Assembly: GCA_021495925.1 (NCBI GenBank)
Contig: JAKEKT010000047.1
Span: forward strand, 124,001 to 188,000
From: Diplodia intermedia
Lineage: Eukaryota > Ascomycota > Dothideomycetes > Botryosphaeriales > Botryosphaeriaceae
DNA length: 64,000 nucleotides
Reading direction: 5' to 3'
A program made the translations under genes and the position numbers. The notes beneath the pieces were generated by a model. The model saw only the letters and a program-made list of their open reading frames with translations, had not been told where the DNA came from and ran no database searches. This document shows, in pieces, positions 31,758-41,347 of this stretch (the first letter of the stretch is position 1; each line of letters begins with the position of its first letter).

Positions 31758-33032
31758 GCGAGGTGATCGAGATGATTTTTCACTCCTTTCTTGTCCAAGC
31801 TGAGGTCATGACGATTTCTGGCTTTGGATGTACGATTTTCTGCATCTTCTGACCTGGATGTCTCTCGTTTTGTTCAAATCAGGCTTGTTGGTATCCTACG
31901 AGTAGATATGATATGGTTTCGCATAGAACATGCTATTCGTCTTCTGTTACAACGTTTCCACTCTCTGGTGGACGAGTTTCGTCTTGATGGCCAATGTTTG
32001 CACTTACCCTACGGATATAACTTAGAATCAGTTGGATTGCAGTGTTTGCATCTATGAGCAGCTTGTTCTACGCTTGGCTTGTCCTTAATTATGTTTGCTG
32101 TATGAAGTTTGTGTCTTGCGACCGCGCTAACAGCGTCCACACCCTGAGACATGACCCCGGCGCTTGGGGCCCAGGCCATCCAGACCCCAAACTCAAGAAC
32201 AAAACTTGGAAGCTGTAACTGTGCTTTATAGGCCAAGACATGCACTGGTGATGTTTGCAGCGATGATCTTGGCGCCTGCGAGATCTGCAAGTAGCAGCGT
32301 TTCCTTTTTCCATATCCTGTGGATCTTGCAATGTTCCCAGCACTATGCTACCATTTACTCAGTTTGTTCCGAAGCTGCGCTTTCACGTATCGCAGAGAAA
32401 AAGTCGACGTTTCTGCACACTATGCGCTCCATGCATCAGCAGCATCATCACCATCTTGACCAATCGGAGCACTTTATTGAAGCGGCTCGAGCTCGTCGTT
32501 TCTCTACCTCGCCCACCACATTCACTATGACAGATTACTGCAGTATGGTGGCAGCGATGTTCCGAATATGCTGCAGAATATCCCTCAAATGTGTAATGTC
32601 AGTGAATTTTCCTGGAAATAGTACTGCTGGCATTATCATAATCCCATTGTGGGTGCATGCATTCGATGCTTATCAAATTGAAGGCTGAGCTTGCAGTACG
32701 TACATGGTTATGTTCCATATAGTTGTACAAAATCCACTAGACAAGTGACCAAAACACTGACACGGTCAGGTGTTCAGCAGCGCAGTCGGATTATCCTCCG
32801 CCAACCCTTGAGGGTGATCAACCTTGCTTGCCGCTTCCCCTCCGAAAGAACTGTTGAACCTTCCGGCGGCTCACATTCACTGAGCCGAGCCTGGCTTTAA
32901 GGACAAACCGCGAAGTGTTCCCTCGAACACCTTACAACCTCTCCAAGCTCATCGCACCGGCGACAAGGCTTGCTCCACCTCCCAACCCGGGAACAAGCCT
33001 GCAACCCGTCATCTTTGACATCCACCAAGACT
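31758..33032. other. Intergenic, no supported gene
   Basis: A 174-codon plus-strand frame at 32164-32688 lacks domains and coding logic, and the rest is short frames. This is 3' flank of the SLT-like gene and promoter of the gene at 33033. Confidence 0.45.
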
Positions 33033-34644
33033 ATGGATTCATTCACTCCCCCTTTGGGCTTTGCGTCCGAGGCCGATGAGCAGGTATGTCTGACCATCCA
33101 CCCCCCGCCTCCCCCCTTGTTTCCCATGTCCGCCGAGCAACTTTTCCAACTATAGCTTACCTTTTCCACAGGCCTACACCGCTCTGGTCGAGAAGCTCAA
33201 CGAGAACACCGACTACCTACCCATCCCCGGCTTCATCCTTGCCGAGCCCGGAGCGACCACCTACCCCGCCGGCATCTTCCCCGCCATGCTCCAGCTTCTC
33301 GAGCTGGCCCCGAGCGTCAAGAAATTCACGGCCGTGAAGGCCCTCGTCGCCGAGGCAGGCCTTGCTCGCATCGACCGCACCGGCTCCAAGGACAAGACAA
33401 TCCACATCGAAGACATCCTGCAGGCCCTCGTCTGGATCCACGCCGGCGACAAGCCCCTCGCCCAGCCCCTCGATGGCTCTTCTTCCCCCTCCTCCCCCTC
33501 CTCTAGCGTCAAGTCCACCTCTACCATCGTGAAGCGTCCGACCACCACGACCATCCCACAACGTCGACCCACCGGCGCCGGCGCCGACACCGTCAAGACC
33601 GCCGTCGACAAGTCCGAGTCCTCCGCCGCCGCGATCATCACCGTAGACGTAGACATGGACACCACCCCGCACGTCACCACCGACGCGGAGACGACGTACC
33701 GGCTCACCGTCGCCGTCACGGGCGGCAGCGACGCCGAGTCCGCCATCACCCGTGAGATCGGCCACATCCGCGCCGACCACCACCACCGCGACAAGCTGCG
33801 CGCGTGCATCCGCGAGCGCGACGGCGCCGTGGCGGCGCAGGCGACCATGGCGTTCCTGCTGCAGAACGTGGACCGGGAGCGGACGGCGCTGGGCAAGCTC
33901 GTCGACGACATGGAGGGGGAGAAGGCGGCGCTGGGCAAGCGCGTCGACGACCTGGCCGAGGAGAAGACGGCGCTGAGCAACATCATCGACGACCTGCAGG
34001 AGGAGCGCAACGAGTGGCGCGCCGCGGCGGCGGAGAAGGACGAGCTGGCGGAGCGCATGGTGCGCGAGCGCGAGGAGTGCTGGGACATGGCGGACCGGCT
34101 GCAGGCGATGGTGGGCGAGAGGGACGGGCGGCTCGACGCGGCGGCGGCGCGGCTCGGCGACGCGGAAAAGCAGCGCGAGTGCTGGCGCGACGTCGCGAGC
34201 GCGGCGCAGAGGCAGCGCGACGATTGGATGGGCAGGGCCGCCGACTTGAAGGCCGAGCGCGACGCGTTGTGCGCGAGCGTCGCGGCCGGGCGCGCGGAAC
34301 GCGATGCGTGGAAGGAGTACGCCTTTGATGTCAGGGCCCAGCGCGACTGCCTGCGCGGCGAGGTCGAGAGGCTGGACGCGTACAAGGACAAGTACTCGGC
34401 GCTCAAGAAGCAGCTGAGTGGCCTGGTGGTTAAGGACTCCGAGCTGGAGACTGAGCGTCTTCGCAAGGCGGTGCAGGAGCTCCATCAGCAGGGCGAAGAG
34501 CACTCGAAGGAGATCAAGGATTTGAAGGCGCTTCAAGGGGAGTGTACTGGGCTCGCGAAGGAGGTCCAGGCTCTGAAGGAAGAGCGCGACTTGGATCAGA
34601 GCCCGCGCCGCAAGTTCCCCAAGCTCATCGACTACCCTCTCTGA
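33033..34644 (+). CDS. Hypothetical protein with diverged Trp-Pro-type domain and long coiled coil (orphan family member F)
   Basis: Two exons: 33033-33083 (17 codons, MDSFTPPLGFASEADEQ) and 33172-34644, phase 0, with an 88-nt intron (GTATGT donor, CCACAG acceptor). The product is 507 residues. Exon 2 begins AYTALVEKL, matching in length and helix character the nine residues that follow the intron in genes at 11620, 16259 and 36892. Tyr-Pro-Ala-Gly-Ile (residues 48-52) replaces Trp-Pro, followed by a helix PAMLQLLELAPSVKKFTAVK. After IHIEDILQALVWIHAGDKPL comes a Ser/Thr linker, then about 290 residues of coiled coil with repeated ALGKLVDDM / ALGKRVDDL / ALSNIIDDL units of 14 residues. The homology call is weaker than for members D and E. 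Function unknown. Confidence 0.6.
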
Positions 34645-35370
34645 GGGCCAGGTCAATGACCGTGATACACTAACTTTACGTCCTCGTCCAAGTCAATGCC
34701 CGAAGAAGTGCATTCACACTTAGGGATTACCGGGAAATGGATGGGGTTTTCGGGGTTCATGACATTCCTGTAGTTCATACGAGGCTCATTTCCTGAGCAT
34801 GTAGCCAATGCAATGAGCTATCATGATCCTATAGCCTCGCTATTCTATGTGACCTGTATCAGAAGTGATGTACGTGTGCTTTCATTGTACAAGACATGCC
34901 AATCGTGGATACTTGACGTTGGTCACAGACCACAAGCGAGGTGGAGAATTGCCCGTTTCGGCTAGGTCGCGCGCTCCGACCTCCATCAGCGTTGCACTGG
35001 CGGCATCGCTGCTCTTGACCCATCATTTCATGGTCAAGAGAATAGCCGTCTACATATTCCATTGCCTTTGCTAGCACGCCGACCACCATACTAGCTTTGT
35101 CCTCCGCATGCCAATTGCCTTCCGCCGCCTGAACATACACTCCATTCCCAGCACATCCAGAAAAAGCGATCGACCACTTGCCGTGCGACCGAGAATAATA
35201 GCATCCATCATGGCTACCTGACAAAAACCCGGTGGCGGAGCTCCAGCCTGAGAGGACGTCGGTGAAATATGCGCGAGAGTATGACCCGGCGATTCCACTT
35301 CTTCTCCTTTCACTCGCGCGACCATACACGAACAAACATAGGGCGATCGAATACCGCAAACGCCGGCTAC
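34645..35370. other. Intergenic; weak minus-strand frame
   Basis: A 179-codon minus-strand frame (34859-35398) overlaps the 3' end of the rhodanese gene and has no recognisable motif. No other feature is seen. Confidence 0.4.
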
Positions 35371-35954
35371 CTACCATTTCGCCGCGTTGTACTCCCACAT
35401 GCGCGAAACGTACTCAGGCCCCGCCCGCGCCCATCCTTTGATGCCTCCCTCAAGTACAACGCTCTGCATTTCCGAGTCTCCCTGCCTCTTGATATGATCC
35501 GCGAACCAGCCGGCGGAGCGCGGCCCTCTGCCACTGGACGAGCCTGGTGTCCATGAGACGCTGATATATCACGATGAAGGAAGACGCTTGCTTACCACAC
35601 CAGAAGATGACTTCTTTGATACCTGCCGCTTTGAAAATGGCGTAGTGCGTGGGGATCGTTACGTATAAACTGTGCGCCGGTAGGTTTACCGCGCCCGCGA
35701 TCGTGCCGCCCTGCACGCATGGATTTGCTCAGCCATTAGTAGAACAAGGCGCACGGGATAAAGGGCACCTCGAAATCCGTTCGACGGACGTCGACCAACA
35801 CAAATTTTTGCCCGGACTTTTCGCCGCTTTTCATCCTGTCGAGCAATTCTTCCTTGGTGATGCGTTTGAGGTCGGTCGTGCGGGGTTCTGGATATGCCGC
35901 CCACCAAGGCGCCTCCGCAGTGCTGTCTGCTGCTGTTTGGCCCTCTGATGCCAT
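35371..35954 (-). CDS. Rhodanese / Cdc25-like arsenate-reductase-type protein (Ych1/Ibp1-like)
   Basis: Three exons on the minus strand: 35769-35954, 35596-35710 and 35371-35543; introns of 58 and 52 nt. The product is 157 residues, a single rhodanese domain. Visible features: TDLKRITKEELLDRMKSG, FVLVDVRRTDFEGG (rhodanese strand with the D-V-R), GAVNLPAHSL, and the catalytic loop FWCGSSSGRGPRSAGWFA, a Cys-X5-Arg site as in Cdc25-type phosphatases and Acr2-type arsenate reductases, then MQSVVLEGGIKGWARAGPEY. The start MASEGQ at 35954 is chosen over the open frame upstream because it has the typical N-terminal length. Family members act as phosphatases, arsenate reductases or sulfurtransferases; sequence alone does not decide. 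Confidence 0.8.
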
Positions 35955-36891
35955 GGCGGTAATTATTTTGCTGTTGAGGAAGTCGGACCGCAAGAAGAGA
36001 CGTCGGCTTTGGTATTTGAGGGCAATAGACCGTCGGCGCCTGGATGAGGGGCAATTGTCTGCTTACTCAGAATAGGCGGGGTGTCGCTCAGCGCCGCTGA
36101 TTGGCCAAGGCAATCATTGCTGGAGTGGGCAACGAAGGGTAGTCTGGGTTTACGACATCAATGTGATATATCGAATTGGTGGGTCAACCGACTACAATGT
36201 CCGGCTATTCCTTTTAACTTGGTCAAGGACCACACGACCGATTTTATCTAACAGTTTTTTCTAAACCTATCGCATAATATGCCCTACATTTTCTTAAGAC
36301 CACGGCAAAAACAGTGGTCTCTATGTCCAAAAAGTTATAAAGCTCAATGGAATCAAGGTTGAAACGGTTCAGCTATCGCTACTTTTGATACAAGCTCAAC
36401 TGTTCGGGCTGTCGAATCTCTCCATACAGCTGACTATTCTGGTCATCACTTTTACGGGAGTCTTTATCCCACTGGAGCTACCGCTTGCCGAGACTGCCGG
36501 TTAGGAGCATACCAAGCCTTCCAGATGACTGGCTGTTGACTAGTCGCCTACTTAATGAACATGCATCACCCGCGCCGGCTGATCTGTGTTACCTCTGACT
36601 TAAACAGCTTCCAAGTAATGCGGTGGGCGACATCAGTGACTCAGTTCCCGCCACCGCCTGATCTGAGACACCGGGAGAGCCGTCAGTTCGTGGTTTCCAC
36701 AACAATAGCGAAAGTCTTCGCCGGAAACTGCGACTGCCCAAAACACCGCCCGCGACCGCGCCGCACCGGCGCGCCTCCACCGTCACAATCCGTGAACGAC
36801 AACATCTTAGCATCGCTCGAACGTCCTTGCGTCTTCTATTTCTAAACAAAGGACTGCGTCCGGGGTCCCCAAACGCGCACGATCGCCCACC
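35955..36891. other. Divergent promoter region
   Basis: It lies between the rhodanese gene (minus) and the orphan gene at 36892 (plus). The 36120-36560 part is AT-rich. No gene or repeat is seen. Confidence 0.5.
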
Positions 36892-38422
36892 ATGCCCGTC
36901 CAGTCCCGCCCGGTAGAGCGTCGCGCAGTGGAAGACGTCCCCGTAAGCTCCTCCATGCCACCGTTTCCATTCACGCGCTCCATAGAGCAACCACTCAAAT
37001 CCTGTCGCGTGTACACCGGCTGTCACTGACATTGAAGCGCAGTACATGCGGTTCCTCGCCCAGGTCTGGGGCAGCGAACCTCTTGGCTGGTATCCCTCCG
37101 ACACGTACCAGTTCGCACGTTCTTCTCCTGTAGATTGGCCAGCGGGCGTTCTGGAGCATCTTGTCGGACTGGCGCATGCCGCCGGCTCTGCCCGGCGCGA
37201 CGAGGCCATTCAGATACTTGCGGACACCATCAAAAAGCGGATCAAAGAGGCGCTGAGCCGAATCGATGAGGAGAAGCAATCGAACCAGCCCCACGATAAT
37301 GACGCGGAGACCGAGGAGGAGCGCGCGAAGAAGCATGGTGCCACGGTCGTAAACGACAACAACGACGACACAGAGGCCTCGAAGCGGGCCAAGTCGAGGG
37401 CGCCGCAGCGATCCAGGACGAGACTCGATCGCAAGGTCAAGAGGAAGAACAACAGCGACAAAGTCGAGCCGCCCAGGGCCAGCAAGAAGAACAAGTCTAC
37501 AAACAACGACACCGCCAACCCAGCCACCGGAGCCAACGCACTCCCCCTCCCAGAGAAGAATCATAAAGATGCCGCCGCCGCCACCGGCATCGAGTGCCAC
37601 CCGCTCCCGAGCGACATCCACACGGCCATGACGACCCTCATTCTCCGCCACCCCACGCCCGCGACGTCGACGTCCACCCTGCACCCGCCCGGCACCAACA
37701 ACCCCGTCGTCACTCCCACCAACGGCCCCTCCCCCAACAACACCACCACCAACGGCGCCGACGTCGCCGCCACCCGCCCCCCGGGCCGCCTCCGCGCCGG
37801 CCTCGACGCCTACCACACCCCGCTGCTGATCCCCTACGACGACGAGGAGTGGGCCTCCACCTTCCTGCAGCCGTACCACGACGCCAACGGCAACCGGATC
37901 CGCGGCGGCGGATTGTCCCGCGGCGGCGGCGTCCCCGGCGAGAAGTACTATCCCTCCCCGCCGCCTCCGCGTGTCGAGTGCAAGCCGGGCGAGCCGGGCA
38001 CGATCGAGTTCGCCAAGAGGGTGGAGGAGTTGAGGCGCGAGGCGACGGCGGCGGCGGTGGAGGCGGAGCGAGGCGGTGGCGAGGAGGAGAGGCTGGCGGC
38101 GGCGGTGGAGGCGAGGGAGCGCTGGGTGGGCAAGTTGTTGGCGGAGAATCGGGAGAGGAGGGATGAGGTGAGGCCGTTGAAGGTGCAGGTGCATGGGTTG
38201 AAGGAGCGGATTGGGGAGCTTGAGAGGAGGGTGGCGGAGGCGGAGGCGGAGGCCGGAGCGAAGAGGGAGAAGGAGAAGGAGGAGGAAAAGGCCCGGGAGA
38301 GGGAGAGGGAGGAGGTCGGGAGGAGGGTTGGGATGAAGAACAGCGCGGCGGGAAAGGCGCGCGACGAGGCTTTGGTGGTGGAGGATAGTGAAACGGAAAG
38401 TGGCAGCGAGATGACGGAGTAG
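36892..38422 (+). CDS. Hypothetical protein with Trp-Pro domain and coiled coil (orphan family member G)
   Basis: Two exons: 36892-36942 (17 codons, MPVQSRPVERRAVEDVP) and 37043-38422, phase 0, with a 100-nt intron (GTAAGC donor, CACTGAC branch site, GCGCAG acceptor). The product is 476 residues. Exon 2 opens with YMRFLAQVW, a second Trp seven residues on, then DWPAGVLEHLVGLAHAAG and a DEAIQILADTI helix, following the layout of members D and E with a loop two residues longer. A Lys/Arg-rich stretch (KRAKSRAPQRSR, KVKRKNN) could be a nuclear localisation signal. A Pro/Thr/Asn-rich linker, a Gly-rich loop and a Glu/Arg coiled coil finish the protein. Function unknown; nuclear location inferred from the basic clusters. 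Confidence 0.65.
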
Positions 38423-38910
38423 TAGCGTGTCCCGTTTTCGGGATTGTCTTGGTCTGGGACGGTTGGATACACTTCGTTGGTGATGTTCGACGACACGAGG
38501 TCTGATTATTACTAAAAGGCAAGCGTTATCGTTGAGAAGGGAAGCTGGACACACTTTGTTGGATGCGAGGTTCGACCAAGTGGGAAGCGTTCTCGCTGAA
38601 ACAGGAAACTGGACACACTTCGCTGGTAAACGTTGGGAACGATCATTAATTGAAGGAATAGCTTTGTCGTTGGGATGAGACAGAGAATTGGTCTACTACC
38701 CTAAGTAACAGGTAGAAGAAGCAAAGCAGTCATTGAATGGAAGATGTTCCATGAAATTTGCCATACGGAAAGCCCTGGCAATCGGAGTGACCGTCAACAC
38801 CGCCCACAAAGTCCAGTGTATCCCCAGTAGCATGTAAAAAAGCCAACAATGCCATGCTCAAACGCCCAGAAATGTCCATTCATGAAGCCAGTGCCAGAAC
38901 CCGTCCGTCT
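38423..38910. other. Intergenic between convergent genes
   Basis: This is 3' flank of the genes at 36892-38422 (plus) and 38911-40986 (minus). Two imperfect copies of a sequence around GGACACACTTTGTTGG / GGACACACTTCGCTGG occur near 38550 and 38612, with a related piece near 38460. No gene is seen. Confidence 0.5.
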
Positions 38911-40986
38911 TTACCTCCAAGGACTACTCGCGCTCGCACCACCACCGCCCATATCCACGCTCTCAAACTCCATTTCCCAATCGTCCACTTCCTTGAACTT
39001 CCTCGCCGCAGCCTCGAGCTCCTTACTCCGCTTCATCTCCCTCATCTCGCTCGTCTCGACCACGTCGTTGTCATCGTCATCTCCGTCGCTCTCGCCGCCG
39101 CTCCTCACATACATGGACGTATCCGCTGCATCCTGGTTCTCCTTATCGCTGGAGCGCCGGCCGTATGTTCGGCTGAGCCGTTTCTTGTTCTTTTCCTTTG
39201 CCGCCGCTGACTGTTTCTTGCTGGCCCGGACGGTGCTGTCTGAAGCCTTCCCGGCGACGTTCTTTCGTCCCCTGCCCCTCTTCGCCGCAGCAGGAGGGCG
39301 CTGAAGCTCGTCTTCATCGGCGCTCTCTTGTTCAATCTCCTCCTCCTCGGCATCCGAAGAACTTGGAATCTCGAATGTTCCCCCAGCCGCGATCTTTGCG
39401 GCGCGTGTGGTAGGTTTCTTGCGGCGGCGAGGCAGGAGAGACTGCAGCGTCGCTGTGGATAGGGGCAGGGCCTTCACTTTCCTCGTGTTCGGCTTCTTGC
39501 GAGATGTCCGGGTCCTGGCGGGTGTCTCGGTGGCGGTATCCGACTCTAACTCGGATGTAGAAAGCGGATCAGCGCCGTGGTCTTCTGCGTCGACATTGGA
39601 GACACGCTGCGAAGTCCGGCTGTAAGATGTCGCGGGACGGGCAGCAGCGCGACGAGGCCGTTTTGCTGGCACTTCTTCCGGCTCGGGTTCAGCTGGAAGG
39701 GATGAGAGAGGAGATGTAGAGCGAGGCGGTGCTATAGACTCCGTCAAAGTCTTATTCGCCGCTGCTTCTTCAGCTTCAGGCTGGGTGTCTGCGATGGCTT
39801 CTGGCAGCTCGGAAGCCTCCGAATATAGGTGCTCCGACGATGTCTCTTCTCCATCAACAACCTCCTGATCCTCCGCGGCCGGAGGGGGCGAAGACCGCGG
39901 CACCTGTACCATGGAGATCTCCTCCGTCTCCTCCCGCTCCGCAAGCTTCCTCTTTCTCGAGCTGCTCGTCCTCGGATCAGACCCAGGTAAAGCCGCCGCT
40001 ATCGACCCTTTCCTTCCCAAATTCAGCGGCGTGCTTTCGTGGTCGGGCTCAAAGTCGCCCAAGCTGTAATCCAGCGTCGCCGCGCTGTCATCAACATCGC
40101 CGCTATCGCCATCCGTATTATCTTCCACATCGCTCTGCTGCATCATCCGCAGCAAGCTGCCCTGCCTTCTCCTTTTCTGGAACTTCGTCAACGCCAGCAC
40201 GCTCCTCTCCGCCGCCGGTGTTCCCTGCGCCTTCACTGCGCTGCCGGGTATCGCATTGCTCCAGTGGCTACTCGACGCTCTGCGTACCCTGCTCGCCGTC
40301 CCGGGAACTTCCTGCTTCCTGCCTCTCTCCTTGTCCTCTTCTTCCCTCTCGACCGCCGCTGCGGGCTCGGCCGCAACAGCGCCGCCCATGGCCTCCTCCC
40401 TCCTCCGCCTCAGCGCCTCCAACGCCCTCGCCTGCTCCGGATCCCTCGCCGCCGTCCGCTGCTTCGTCACGCCGCCGGCGCCGGCGCCCCTCATCCTGCC
40501 CCTCGTCCTGACGTTCCTGCCGCCACCCTTCTTCTGCATCGCCGCGACGTGCGCTCCGGCGACGTCGCCCTCGCCGAGCGCGCCGGTCATCACGTAATCC
40601 TCCGCCTTGCTGATCCCATCGTTGCCAGCAGCTGTGTCCCTGTTGGCGCGCCGGAACAGGCGTGCGGGCCGGTTCGAGATGGCGAGGGTGTCGCTGTCGT
40701 CGGCTCCGCTGTCGTTGTTGGCGCTGCCGCTGCCATTGCTGGTCTCGATATCATCGTCGTCGGCGGCGCCGTCGAGCTGTTGCCGTGGTGCGGCCGAGGT
40801 GGGCGCTTTTTTGGTCTTGCGCGAAGGGGCGGCGGTCTTCGAGGTGGTGGTTGCGGTGCGCGCGGCGGCAACGGCAGCCTTTGCGGCGGGCGAGGGAGCT
40901 GCGGAGGGACCTGCGCGGGTTGTACGGGTTTGCGTCGCCGGTTTCGTCGCCGCAGCGGCAGCGCGGGTGCTGCGCTTGGGTGGCAT
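38911..40986 (-). CDS. Hypothetical basic/acidic, probably nuclear protein with AT-hook-like motifs
   Basis: A single exon encodes 691 residues from MPPKRSTRAA at 40986. The frame is open upstream to 41337, but this start has a typical N terminus and lies where the coding bias begins. The protein is largely disordered: Lys/Arg/Ala-rich N terminus, then alternating basic patches (KRPRRAAARP, KRGRGRKN, both AT-hook-like) and acidic Ser-Asp-Glu blocks (SSSDAEEEEIEQ, GDDDDND). Segments that look conserved are ERSVLALTKFQKRRRQGSLL, LPLSTATLQSLLPRRRKK, and the C-terminal helix EMREMKRSKELEAAARKFKE followed by a VDDWEMEFE acidic end. This composition fits a chromatin-associated protein. I do not recognise a named family. 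Confidence 0.6.
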   Translation of the reverse strand: MPPKRSTRAAAAATKPATQTRTTRAGPSAAPSPAAKAAVAAARTATTTSKTAAPSRKTKKAPTSAAPRQQLDGAADDDDIETSNGSGSANNDSGADDSDTLAISNRPARLFRRANRDTAAGNDGISKAEDYVMTGALGEGDVAGAHVAAMQKKGGGRNVRTRGRMRGAGAGGVTKQRTAARDPEQARALEALRRRREEAMGGAVAAEPAAAVEREEEDKERGRKQEVPGTASRVRRASSSHWSNAIPGSAVKAQGTPAAERSVLALTKFQKRRRQGSLLRMMQQSDVEDNTDGDSGDVDDSAATLDYSLGDFEPDHESTPLNLGRKGSIAAALPGSDPRTSSSRKRKLAEREETEEISMVQVPRSSPPPAAEDQEVVDGEETSSEHLYSEASELPEAIADTQPEAEEAAANKTLTESIAPPRSTSPLSSLPAEPEPEEVPAKRPRRAAARPATSYSRTSQRVSNVDAEDHGADPLSTSELESDTATETPARTRTSRKKPNTRKVKALPLSTATLQSLLPRRRKKPTTRAAKIAAGGTFEIPSSSDAEEEEIEQESADEDELQRPPAAAKRGRGRKNVAGKASDSTVRASKKQSAAAKEKNKKRLSRTYGRRSSDKENQDAADTSMYVRSGGESDGDDDDNDVVETSEMREMKRSKELEAAARKFKEVDDWEMEFESVDMGGGGASASSPWR

Positions 40987-41347
40987 GGCGGGCGCGTATT
41001 TTGTGCAAAGGGAGCGGGGCGCAATGGGTATGGAGCGAGCTTGAATCAGGCGCGATTGGTGGCTTCGATGGGGATAAATAGAGCGCGGCGAGCAGTATGC
41101 GCGTCGCGCCGGTGTTGTTCTGCGGATATGTGGTCGTGCGCGCGGGGCCGGAGTCGACGAGGCGGTCAGAATATGTGGTGTTGACGTGTTGGACGCGTTC
41201 CGCACCCGCGGCGCAAATCTGGCTTGGCGACGCGATGCACGTGATAGCAACCAACCATTGCTTGGCCCATCACTCATACAGCTTCTTTGGCAAACTGAAT
41301 ATATTGACTTGCTACACAAATTTTTTGAGTACGGCACGGTCTACGGC

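Noticed and set aside
33217..34656. 479-codon minus frame opposite orphan member F
   Set aside because: It is the antisense shadow of Glu/Lys/Arg coiled-coil codons. The plus strand has the intron and start logic.
34859..35398. 179-codon minus frame
   Set aside because: It overlaps the rhodanese gene's last exon and has no recognisable domain. It could still be a real orphan, but nothing supports it.
36995..38554. 519-codon minus frame opposite orphan member G
   Set aside because: Low-complexity shadow. The plus frame has the shared domain and intron.
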